23,335 nucleotides of DNA from Priapulus caudatus (taxonomy: Eukaryota; Priapulida; Priapulimorpha; Priapulimorphida; Priapulidae): contig NW_014577304.1 in assembly GCF_000485595.1 (NCBI RefSeq), positions 162,389 to 185,723 of the forward strand, read 5' to 3'. The notes beneath the pieces are model-generated. The model had not been told where the DNA came from. It saw only the letters and a program-made list of their open reading frames with translations, and did no database searches. Every line of letters starts with the position of its first letter. Positions within the stretch are counted from its first letter, which is position 1. This document shows, piece after piece, positions 11,252 to 20,284 of this stretch. The position numbers and the translations under genes were made by a program.

Positions 11252-13371
11252 CCTTTCTCTGTCTCCCTCACTTTTTTCCATTCTTTATCTCCCTTACTCT
11301 ATGACATGTGTGAATTTTGTTTTGTTTTATTCCACCTACTTGTATGTTTCTCTTACCTCAGTGAACTTTTTCAGCTTCGCCTTTTCTTGTTCTATCATGT
11401 CCTGACTCCTACTCTCTTTGTTCAGCAAATACTGTGACAATGGAAAAGCGTCTCAATCACTCTCCATGGAAGAATATCCTCAGCTTTCACAACACGAAAC
11501 TTACACGTCATTTGTATATGTCACTCAGTAATCAATACTCTAGTTCAAATCGCTCCTGGAGATAACCAATACAGATCACAAATATGGTTTAACCCTTCTC
11601 GCACACACACGTGCATTTTCGCAGCATCTCACCTGATGGGTTGCACACAGAGTGTCGTAGCGAGATATGATCTCGCGTATCTCTTGGAATTCCTCGGCCA
11701 TTTCCACTGTCTTCTCGAGAAACTTGTAGAAGACAATGTGTTTGTTAAGTTTCTCCTGTAATCGCTTTCGCTCTTTCGACACTAGTTTCAGCTCCTCATT
11801 CAATCTAAAATTTTGCGAGAAAGGCGATTCAGCGATTTAGGGAGAAAACAATCATCGGTTACAACAAAGCCAAAATTCTGCTGATACGTTGGCCTAATGT
11901 AATTCTCGCATGTGCTACAGTGAATCACAGCTAGCCATCACTGACCTGGCTATCTCAGTAACCTTGACTTTTGTCATCTCTCTCTCGTCATTCGCTTTCT
12001 TAATTGCTCGATGCCTCTTCGCGTCATTTTCCTGAAACAGACTGCAATAAGACTTTATGTTGCCACATCTGCCACCCAGCGTAAGATAACGGTTGAGTTT
12101 GTAATTTCAATTTGAAGAGAACACATGTGTACAACCATGCTACATGCTTACAATTCAGCAAAAAAGAATTGTAGACGATAATATTCTAATAAAACACACA
12201 TTAACAATATTTACCCTCAAGTTAATAATTTTATCATGTTCAAGAATTTATTTATTACTACAACAGTGATTCACAGAGTAAATGGTGCACACGTTAACAA
12301 TGCCATAATCGCTAAATTTGATACCAACATTCAGAAACTTGTCGAATTTCTGTACAGATTGCTTCAGTAGCAGCTCTTTTTTCTCCCATTCCTCTGTGCG
12401 CTGAGTCAAGACCTCCATTTTTAACTCGTACTCCTAAAACACATCACACGTGTTAAAATGTTTAGTGTAAATATAAGGAATGCACCCATCAATATATACT
12501 GTTAGATTTGCCAGGGTAACTTTTATAGATAACTTTTTAGAAAGGATCCATGCAGTATGACATAATATGGCATGGCTTATAGAAATCGTTGTACAAGACA
12601 TGTATCAACCTCTTTTTGGCTGTTGAGTGCCTCTTCAACTTCACTCATTTCCCTTCGCTTCTCCAGGAGTCGTGTTGCTGGACTAAGATGGTCATCCTCC
12701 TGCTCAGGGATTTTGCTGCAAATAGAGCAAATTAATTATGAATAGTTCCTAATGGTTGCCATATCCATGGTCCTAATGTTTTGCCATGGTCTCAGACCTA
12801 TTGTTAATGTTAATGTTATGGCTATACCCAATGGGCATAAATAATACATTTAGACACTGAAAAGACTTCGGCCCAAGGATATATAATTATAAGAGCTGTC
12901 CACATTTGCGCATGTCGCACATTGCGAAAATAAATTGGGGACATGCAGCTCTTATATCCTTGAAGTTGAACCAAGACTTCTACGACACACACTGTGTCAC
13001 ACTGAGTCACAGTGAGTGTGTAATCTGTTAGTGTTATCTGTAATAGCAATATAATATAATATAATATAATATCACTATCACTATCAGTGTATCACTATCA
13101 GGAGTGTATAAACTATAAGTATAATAGTAATAGTGAATCAGTGTGATCTATAATCTTATTAGTGTATTATTATACTGTACTGTGTACGTACACTAGTGAG
13201 CAGTGATAATATTAGTATTAACTATTATTATTATATTAATATTATATACACTGTACTGAGCGAGTATACTGTAGTCTGTAGTCTGTACACTCAGTGCCTA
13301 CACTCAGTGACTCACATTAGCAGCTTTTCTTCAAAGGTCTTTCTGAAATATTCCTCCAGATTTCCTGCCAT
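9784..13371 (-). CDS. CCDC42: CCDC42-family axonemal coiled-coil protein, nine exons
   Basis: Exons run 13316-13371, 12610-12715, 12329-12433, 11946-12031, 11633-11804, 11357-11431, 10886-11010 (or to 11049), 10224-10314 and 9784-9903. All introns are GT-AG and the phases agree, giving 311 residues with the short exon 7 or 324 codons with the long one. Human CCDC42 is about 316. Similarity to CCDC42 extends end to end: [15 protein letters not shown] near the start, [53 protein letters not shown], and IQQFIQDL near the C terminus. The charged, heptad-like sequence fits the DUF4200 coiled-coil family. CCDC42 is known for sperm flagellum and ciliary roles. The paralogue CFAP73 is the main alternative, but the C-terminal IQQFIQDL favours CCDC42. 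The start is the ATG of exon 1, in a divergent promoter shared with TIMM22. Exon 7 is odd: see its own entry. Confidence 0.88.
10556..10878 (+). repeat. Poly-C runs and CT tract in CCDC42 intron 7
   Basis: C-runs lie at about 10556-10566 and 10598-10613, followed by (CT)n with CCCT variants to about 10878, ending only a few bases from the exon 7 donor. In the sense of the gene this is a GA tract followed by G-runs. Confidence 0.85.
10886..11049 (-). CDS. CCDC42: CCDC42-family exon 7 with ambiguous acceptor and in-frame TGA
   Basis: The exon ends in AT|GTAAGT at 10886. Two acceptors keep phase. The inner one, CAACAG|TTGGCAGAG, starts the exon at 11010. The outer one, TTAAG|GAAAAG, starts it at 11049 and restores residues the family normally has, but reads [19 protein letters not shown]. 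The neighbouring frame reads NNEI at this spot, matching the family's DDEI, so a pair of small indels (an extra A and a TC expansion) is one explanation. Using the inner acceptor drops about 12 family residues but stays open. Confidence 0.6.
11146..11275 (+). repeat. CT tract in CCDC42 intron 6
   Basis: Nearly pure (CT)n, about 130 bp. In the gene's sense strand it is (GA)n. Confidence 0.85.
12874..12962. repeat. Imperfect hairpin in CCDC42 intron 1
   Basis: The left arm (CAAGGATAT, then TAAGAGCTG after a short insertion) pairs with CAGCTCTTATATCCTTG at 12946-12962 across a loop of about 45 bp. A GTCC/GGAC pair adds to the stem. It may be a small decayed MITE. Confidence 0.5.
13040..13310. 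repeat. Cryptically simple sequence in CCDC42 intron 1
   Basis: AT-rich and made of shuffled short words: (ATAAT)n at 13050-13071, CACTATCA/CAGTGTATC, and TATTATTAT. It ends in ACTCAGTG and GTCTGTA repeats right up to the exon 1 donor. Confidence 0.55.
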
Positions 13372-13595
13372 GATGTGTGTTTATCGTTATGCTCTTAGTT
13401 CTAAAAGTAACCAATTGTGGCTTAATACTGGGTTGGTACAACCATATATATTTATAAGTACAACTACTGGTGGTACTGCCAATGGTACGTAAAGCAATAG
13501 ATTTCGTAGTTATCTGATTTCTCATTTACGTTTAGCGTTCATGGCAACCGCGGAAATCCGGAAACTTGCCTAGGGTGCAGCACTGTCAAATCAAG
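13372..13595. promoter_or_regulatory. Divergent promoter between CCDC42 and TIMM22
   Basis: The ATG codons of the minus-strand CCDC42 gene (13371) and plus-strand TIMM22 (13596) face away from each other across 224 bp, so both promoters must lie here or overlap the first exons. The TIMM22-proximal part is GC-richer and contains CCGCGGAAATCCGGAAAC with two GGAA cores of ETS type. An X-box-like site lies at 13535-13548. I see no clear TATA box. Confidence 0.65.
13535..13548 (+). promoter_or_regulatory. X-box-like RFX site
   Basis: GCGTTCATGGCAAC matches the ciliary X-box consensus RYYNYYWWRRNRAC at 13 of 14 positions (the mismatch is G at the third). It is 164-177 bp upstream of the CCDC42 start codon, within the usual range for RFX-controlled ciliary genes. 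Confidence 0.5.
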
Positions 13596-16450
13596 ATGGA
13601 AGCGTCCATGTCTCATGTTAAAAATGATCCTTCACAAAATGCTGCAGCAGAAAATCCCAGCAGTGGTATTAACTTGATAGAATTAATGGAGAGACTTATG
13701 GGTGATAAGAAATATAGGTAACTAGCGTTATGACATAATATGGTCGCATAACAGCGTTTTCGTCCGTAATGTGCAGTGTGTGTAGTTTGACATCGGTAGA
13801 CCCTAATACTATACTACTACTACTACTACTAGTACTAGTATTACTAGTAGTAATATTAATATTAAACGCACTTTTACGCAGTGGCTGGAGGTACGGCAAC
13901 CGTATCCTAATGTCTCGGGGCTACGGTTACGGCAGTCCATTTGCGCATGCGTCACTTTCCCACACCGTAGATTATTTGTGGTATTATGATTGACACGCGT
14001 ATATAAGATAACCGAGTCGGTTTAGATTTAGTGATACTGTTACTGTTAGGGTTCGGGTTGGGTTATGGTTAGGGTTACTGGATAGGGTGACTGTTGTGTG
14101 TGGGACTGCCGTACCCGTAGCCTCGAGACATTATAAGATACGGCTGCAGCGCATGCGTAGTAAGATACGGCTGCTGTACCCGTAGCCGGCACCCTAACCC
14201 TAAGTCTAACCCTAACCCTCGTTTTTACTTGAGAAATCACCGAAAATTAAAAACTGCCGGGCATTTAGGAAATCGAAGACCGAAGGTCTAAAAGGCAGCC
14301 GTCGGATATTTTCTAAGTGTCGATTGCGAGTTCGTTCGCTCAGTGATCCGAAGCTAGGAGAATTGGGCTAGTTCGAATATACAGTTTGCTTGATATTTCT
14401 AAACAAATGTAGAATACTTTGGATCACGTAGTACACTGTTTACTTGAGAAATCACCGAAAATTTAAAACTGCCGGGCATTTAGGAAATCGAAGACCGTGC
14501 CCGGCTGCCGGGCATATAGCCACTTCGAATATTAAATAGTTACAAAGAACAGTATCAGTAATGCATCGAAAGACCGTCTCGAACTCTTGCTATGCAAAAT
14601 CTTATAGTTGGCTTACTTTCCAAACAACACCTCAGCTACTGTAACACAAATAGGTCAAATTAATAAACGTCGGTCTTGTTTGGAGTAGCTGGGATTTGAT
14701 GTGCTGGGGCCCGTTGTCAGAAACAAAATTAGTCTTAACATTAACTTCCACTCGTTAACCATTGACAGAATATCGTAATGTTACGAGAACGAAAAGTCCT
14801 TGCAAATATCCTCTTAACATTACGAGAGCCCAGACCCTCTCGTAACTTTAATATTAAGTTGAAAATAACACATTTACACTAAGAATTACAATTATAAATT
14901 ATAGTGATATTATATTTTATAATAATGACTAAAATGTGTGTTTTTTAGCTCATCTGACATAGTCAGATGCAGCTTGTAGAATCGCATGATGCGCTGCTCG
15001 TCCCGTCCGTCCTCGTGCGTCCGTCAACAGTTGGGCACAAATCTAAACGGCTCGACGTACGGATTCGAAGGTCGGGACGTGGGGGGTAATCCGAAAACGA
15101 GTTGGGATGTCGAAGCTGGGGGTCAAAGGTCAAAGGTCAAGAGGTGTAAAAGAAGGGGAACATTCCCTCCTTAACTTAAGGTATAGGGAGGAAATGCAGA
15201 ATTGCGGCACAAATCTAAACGGCTTGACCTAGGCTCGTGATAGTCCGTGTATAGCATCATGGTAGGAAAAGCCATCACTGTGCCGAAATTGGAGGTCACA
15301 GGTCAAAGGTCAATGGGGCACAGGGCAGATTTTAGACATTTTCTGAGGACATGGTGTGACGGAGCGATTGGAAAACTTTTTTGTTTCAGCGGTGACCTAG
15401 CATTTTTATGGCTTTATTGAAAGGACCATGAAATGTGCTTTCCACTGACGTGCGAAGAGTAAGTGTCTGTATAACCTTTTGACCCTCAGAGGAGGGATTT
15501 AAACATGGATTTGTTAACTGTTACTGTGTTAGAAAGAATTTGACTGCTGGGTTTGCTAGTAGAATCTATACATGCCTGGATGTATGAGGCTACAATGTCA
15601 CAGTGAAATTTCAAAAGCTAAATTTGCTTGAAGAAGGTTTATGCTCCTTAAATCGTATAATTTCTATGGCATTCTGTACTGTCAGTGTGTTAATATGCCA
15701 CTGCCAGTGGCCACTGCCAGTGCATGTGGTGGTGATAGTATGGTGTATTTTTTGCCTACGTTAATTAGGTACAGGTGGCAGCTCTCTATTTCAGCCTGTA
15801 GGCTTGTGTAGGTAAATGGACGAGTGCTTACCTATTCTGTCTTGCAAATAGTTGTTTACTATACTACGTACGATGGAACTTCCAGCTACCAACGTACGCG
15901 CCATCGTGGCAACTTTCAAAACGATCCCAACGAACATTTCTTCGAGAGGCTCCTGATACCATCCCAGTGTTTGAAATAAGGGCTATCCGTTTGTTCGTAC
16001 TTGTCCATTTCCACGGAGGACAAGTAGATCTGTCAGGTAGCTTGTCTGCTGGACAAGCAGCTTTTTAGAGCAATTTTTCATAATTTTCTACCATCGCTGG
16101 CCGCTGCTGGGAAACCCGAGTTAACATAGTATAAACATGGGCTGCCGGAGTGCCACCCGAATTAACATATACTATAGTATTAAAATTTATGTGAAGTTAT
16201 ATAAAAACGTTACCGCCTTGCTAGCTCCACGAAACGGTCTTGCTAGGGTTAGAAGACCATCAGACAATCAGTCTGATAGACAATCAGACATCTGTATAGA
16301 CAATCAGTCGTACAGCCTCCGTCCGGCAGCGCTACCGCCTCGAGAAAGAGAGAAATTGAGAGAGAGGGAGAGAGAGAGCGAGGGGAAGAGAGTGAGAGAG
16401 AGAGAGCGCGAGAGAGAGGAAGAGAGAGAGAGAGAGAGGGGAGAGGAAGA

Positions 16451-16504
<54 letters not shown>

Positions 16505-16664
16505 GGAGGAGAGAGAGAGAGAGAGGAGGAAGAGAGAGAAAAGAGAGAGAGAGAGAGAAGAGAGAGGAGAGATGAGAGAGAGAGAGAGGACGAGAGAGAG
16601 GAGAGAGAGAGAGAGAGATGAGAGAGAGGAGTGAGGGAGAGAGAGAGCGTGAAGGGAAGAGAGC

Positions 16665-16711
<47 letters not shown>

Positions 16712-18927
16712 AAGGGAAGAGATAGCAAGAGCGAGAGAGAAAGAATGAGAGACAACGAGGGAGAGCGAACGCGGCGATGGGAGGGTGCTCTTGATTCGTT
16801 TGCCCCTGAGTTTAGCATCAGAACACCTGCCGTCAGGTGAGCGCTGTCGCTCTGCGGCACTTGTCTTGAAAAACACGTCAAAATCAGTAATTATCTACCG
16901 CTAATAAAACAAAATACATTTACAAATGGCGTATGGCATTTGTTGTCTTGTTTTAAATGTTTATCATGCTTGCCACAACTCTCGCGTCTCGCATTACAGT
17001 GTGAGAATTTGTCTTGTTGTGCAGAGTAAATTCATGACCACGTCATTTTTCATCAAATATCATTTATATGTGGTTAGCCATCATAATATGCATAAATTAC
17101 TGTGATGTACAATAAATGTGTATGAATTTGAATTTTGTGATCGATTCTCATCCAATCAGCAGCCTTGTGATAAAGTTCCTGTTATCGTAAGTTTTCTAAT
17201 AGCTGCGATGTGTTTCTGTCAACGCTACTCACGTAACATTAACATTAGTGGTAAGTGTTATCTTAGCATTAACATTAGCATTAACTTTACGATGTTTCTG
17301 ACAACGGGCCCCTGATCTTGGCAAAGTGAGTGACAACACCACAAGTCAATGCTGCTATTTGTGCCCAGCTCAGTTCCACTATGTTTAGAAATCAACTGGC
17401 ATATTTTAAGACAAGGCAGCACAGTGCGTCTTATGACACAACTAGCGTTTAATGATAATAGATTTAATGAAAATATGTGTTTTTGTTTTTACATTGCGTT
17501 TCTAGTTCTGGAATGATAATCATGCCCAATGCAGGACTTCCACACAGATTAAAGACCAGGGAGGAGTTGTTAATAGAGAACACGATGGAAAGTTGCACAT
17601 TTAAAACTGTCATCAGCTGTGTGTTAGGTATACATATCAATTAATCATTACGGGCCTAGCAAGAATAAAAGGGGTTTGTGTGAGAAATTATAATTATTCA
17701 GTTAGATCAGAATTCTAACCAATTTACTATTTAGCCATTTCCCATTTACATTGTACTATTTATGACTAACCATTACATTTCTAATTTTGAAAGTGTCATT
17801 GTGCGTTTCAGGTTTTGGCCTAGGTGGTGCGTTCGGCTTGTTCACAGCTGGTCTTGACCCTAGTATCACAGGCGCTGATGCCAGACAGCAGACAGCCAAG
17901 GAAGTTGTTCAGGAGATGGGCAAGAGAGGAATGTCATATGCGAAGAACTTTGCTGTCATTGGCGCAATGTTTGCTGGCACAGAATGCGTCCTGGAAAGTG
18001 TAAGCGTTGCTGCAAATCATATAGTCCGATATGTCATAGTCACAATCCAATATCATAGTTATCCCTTGGACTTTTAAAGCCCCAATTTTCTAATGGGTTA
18101 TATATCCGCTTCTGTCATTTTTCCTCATGGTAATATGTTCTTACAGCATAGAGGAAAGACTGACTGGAAGAATGGAACTCTAGCTGGAGGAATCACAGGA
18201 GGAGTAATCGGATTACGTGGTGCGTAGCCACAACATTTCATTCCCTCTATGCTCACTATTAGTTAATTTTCTAATATGCTAACCAGGGGCCCGTTGTCAG
18301 AAACAAAATTTGTCTTAACATTAGTCTTAACACTAACATTTTCACGTAGACTGTCGACAGCACTTTGTTTCGTATTGTTACGAGGAAATCTGCTACGATT
18401 TTTCATTCAGGTAACTTCGCAGCGTTTCTGACGACGGTCTAAGAGAAAAAGTTAATGTTAAGACTAATTTTGTTTCTGACAACGGGCCCCAGGATTCAGG
18501 AATTTTGTTAAAAATCACGTGATATGTTTGCTAAAGAGGTGTGTTGCATGAGTGCAGTTTAATACCAAAACTTCTTTCCCACTTTCCCATGCTCCCTTTC
18601 TTATATTAGAGAAGAGTGCTTCTGTATGCATTTATATAGGTTCTAGGGTAGAAATTCTGCGGCATTACGATTGTAAAAATTGTTATAGGATTGATCATAA
18701 GATATCGTTAGTACTTAAGATATATTATGTGTGGAACATTGGCAAATAGTGGTTTTGAGCTGGAAATGCCTTAATTTTATTGCATGATATTGTGTGATAT
18801 TGATGTAACATGCAGTAAGAATGTTGCAAACGTACTGGTAAACATTGCAGCTGGAGTGAAGCCAGGATTGCTGGGAGCTGCTGGATTTGCTGTTTTCTCC
18901 ACCGTCATTGACTACTTCCTTCGGTAG
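13596..18927 (+). CDS. TIMM22: Mitochondrial import inner membrane translocase subunit Tim22
   Basis: Exons are 13596-13717, 17506-17627, 17812-17999, 18147-18219 and 18851-18927. All junctions are GT-AG and in phase, giving 193 residues against 194 in human TIMM22. Tim22 forms the channel of the TIM22 complex, which inserts carrier proteins into the mitochondrial inner membrane. Conserved blocks include LMGDKKY (residues 34-40), [71 protein letters not shown] and the C-terminal VIDYFLR. The glycine-rich hydrophobic stretches are the Tim17/22/23-family membrane segments. Cys71 (MESC) and Cys140 (GTEC) correspond to the cysteine pair that forms the conserved disulfide. The start is the first in-frame ATG, giving the usual poorly conserved N terminus. 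Intron 1 is unusually long (3.8 kb) because of inserted repeats. Confidence 0.97.
13885..14220. repeat. Foldback with TTAGGG-like arms in TIMM22 intron 1
   Basis: The sequence at 13891-13938 is nearly the reverse complement of 14103-14147 (a shared core of about 45 bp with four or five differences, including ACTGCCGTA and GAGACATTA). Degenerate TTAGGG repeats occur at 14044-14095 on the plus strand, and CCCTAA repeats at 14189-14220. Each arm has a GCGCATGCGT word next to it (about 13944 and 14149). A further partial arm copy lies near 14160-14186. Confidence 0.75.
14224..14497 (+). repeat. 59-bp direct repeat pair in TIMM22 intron 1
   Basis: Copies at 14224-14282 and 14439-14497 begin TTTACTTGAGAAATCACCG and end AGGAAATCGAAGACCG, with one clear base difference (ATTAAAAA versus ATTTAAAA). 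They are spaced 215 bp apart. Confidence 0.85.
14945..15330 (+). repeat. Dispersed-type repeat with two units carrying triple DR1 motifs
   Basis: Two units start with GCACAAATCTAAACGGCT at 15035 and 15207 (172-bp spacing). Each ends in three direct AGGTCA-type half-sites spaced by one base: 15120-15139 and 15293-15312. Upstream, a CTCATCTGA/TCAGATG stem and CGTCCGTCC runs (14945-15030) resemble a repeat class I associate with many marine invertebrate genomes. Confidence 0.6.
16341..16766 (+). repeat. GA tract in TIMM22 intron 1
   Basis: About 425 bp of interrupted (GA)n with GGAAGA and GAGCGA variants, purine-rich on the gene's sense strand. It gives Arg/Glu frames on the plus strand and Ser/Leu frames on the minus strand that are not genes. 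Short AGACAATCAG repeats precede it at 16256-16310. Confidence 0.9.
18287..18489. mobile_element. 203-bp Harbinger-like MITE in TIMM22 intron 4
   Basis: It begins GGGCCCGTTGTCAGAAAC and ends with the exact reverse complement. The inverted repeats extend to about 38 bp with one mismatch (AAAATTTGTC versus AAAATTAGTC). A CAG trinucleotide flanks each end (18284-18286 and 18490-18492). There is no coding capacity. The terminal sequence is the same as that of the larger insertion in intron 1. Confidence 0.82.
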
Positions 18928-19085
18928 CAGCTGTGGTGGAAGAAGCTGAGCTATATGTAGCATCATCCATCTGTACATTTAGGTAATTAAATTCGCTGTG
19001 TAGTTGGTGCGATGGACGGCAAGTCTGTAGTGAATTTAATAGCGTGTGAAAAACTGCGATGAAACAAAATGTAAGATTGTAAGTA

Positions 19086-19091
19086 AATAAA
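19086..19091 (+). terminator. TIMM22 polyadenylation signal
   Basis: AATAAA lies 159 bp after the TIMM22 stop codon, followed within 20 bp by a TGTGTCGTTTT GT/T-rich stretch typical of a downstream element. The rest of 18928-20010 is AT-rich intergenic sequence between convergent genes. Confidence 0.65.
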
Positions 19092-19886
19092 TTGTGTCGT
19101 TTTATGGTTTACAGAATTTGCTTTATAGCTGTTTAACATTGAAGTACATCACTATTGAAAGTGTGCATGCATTTCCTGCACAGTAATCTAACACAACAAT
19201 GGTTCTGTTGAAGCCAGTAATATTTATATAATATACATGAATAAGTGCTCTTCTATCCTGTATATAAATTCCTACAAAAACAGCAGTTAGATAAGAGCAC
19301 AATAAATACCAAACTAATAGTAATTACACCATTTATATATATATATACTATATTGCTTTTGTACAGTGCTCAATAAATAAACATTAAGTTGAATACAAAC
19401 GTGCTCAAATAATTCGCTCACAATCACATTCATACTCCACTTGTTGTTTAAACAACTATTAAAAAATCCTCATAGGTACAATTTGGCATTTATTTTTGCT
19501 TTGGTTAATAGTTGCTTTAACTGAAATGATGTCACTTTCCTTGTCTACGTACACGTTCTTAAACCATCAAGATTTGCTAAACAATGAATTTAAAGGTTTG
19601 CAGTACGTTTATGAAATGCTTGCCATTATTCATATTTAACAAACTATGTGGCTACAAAAACGTACAAGTGGCTACTCGTGCAATGTGTAATTAATAGCAC
19701 TTGGTTCTAGAAGCAGACTGACGTTTGGTTTCAAGCATGGCACACTGCAAAAGTCCCGTAAATCCATCTGTTGATTTTTGCATCGTATCTTATTTGTTTG
19801 TGTCTATAGCTCAGGATCGTTACCGTTATTAACAATTTTTCAATCATAAAGTCGATAATCGTGCTCTCGGATATTGTTATTCTCTT

Positions 19887-19902
19887 ACACTAGGTGGCAG
19901 CA
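19887..19902 (+). promoter_or_regulatory. CTCF-like motif between convergent genes
   Basis: ACACTAGGTGGCAGCA differs from the common vertebrate CTCF core CCACTAGGTGGCAGCA at one position. The shorter word GGTGGCAG also occurs near 10210 and 15774. The sequence match is clear, but function is inferred. Confidence 0.35.
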
Positions 19903-20010
19903 CTATACACTAAGTGTGAAGTCAGGTGGCGGGATGACTGCACTGATCTCTGTATACTAACTTAAGTATATAAAGATCAGCGGATGGCTCGTGTGAGTCT
20001 CTTCGTCGTG

Positions 20011-20051
20011 TTATAGTTCGTCAAGGCCCAGGATCCCGTCTCCATCTGCAT
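20011..20051 (-). other. Orphan exon-like fragment encoding an EF-hand loop
   Basis: After the acceptor TTTGCGCAG| the minus strand reads xAT then ADGDGILGLDEL and a TAA stop (20011-20013). If the split codon is Asp or Asn this fits a 12-residue EF-hand calcium loop (positions 1, 3, 5, 6, 8 and 12). A donor-like CCGA|GTAAGG at 20257, just past the metalloproteinase stop codon, has the matching phase, and so do that gene's other exon ends. The acceptor and first bases also resemble those of the metalloproteinase HExxH exon, so a decayed duplicate is possible. Confidence 0.35.
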
Positions 20052-20065
20052 CTGCGCAAACGGCA

Positions 20066-20231
20066 GTTAGATGCGATATGATATGACTACTAGGCACTTT
20101 AATTTAATTTAATTTTTTTTTTGTTAGGGTTAGGGTTTAGGTTAGGTTAGGGTTAGGGTTAGGGTTTTTTTTTTTAAGTGCCTAGTAGTCATATCCTAAG
20201 TGCCTAGTAGTCATATCATATCGCATCTAAC
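20066..20231. repeat. Foldback with 34-bp perfect arms enclosing TTAGGG-like repeats
   Basis: Arms 20066-20099 and 20198-20231 are exact inverted copies. The loop holds poly-T, about 40 bp of (TTAGGG)n with variants (about 20125-20166), a second poly-T, and an extra 20-bp partial arm copy at 20176-20195. The arms extend imperfectly outward through TGCGCA and CGGC words. It lies just beyond the metalloproteinase stop codon. Confidence 0.85.
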
Positions 20232-20284
20232 AGCCGGGTGCGCATCTGCACCTTACTCGGCAGTAGCTGGATGTAAGAACAGTA

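Larger units (their letters stand above)
14707..17311. mobile_element. 2.6-kb non-coding insertion with Harbinger-like ends
   Basis: The left end GGGCCCGTTGTCAGAAAC and right end GTTTCTGACAACGGGCCC are perfect inverted repeats over 18 bp, with looser similarity further in (TTAACATTAAC words). A 3-bp CTG flanks both ends (14704-14706 and 17312-17314). GGGC-starting ends with a CWG target duplication fit PIF/Harbinger-type DNA transposons. No transposase is visible. The interior contains a tandem nuclear-receptor-motif repeat and a GA tract, so it is either a non-autonomous composite or two half elements that happen to face each other. Confidence 0.6.

Noticed and set aside
11540-11570. T-loop-like AGTTCAAATC suggesting a tRNA
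   Set aside because: No matching acceptor stem or D-arm could be found around it; it lies in a CCDC42 intron.
16137-16881. Arg/Glu-rich and Ser/Leu-rich frames of up to 210 codons
   Set aside because: They are translations of the GA tract inside TIMM22 intron 1.
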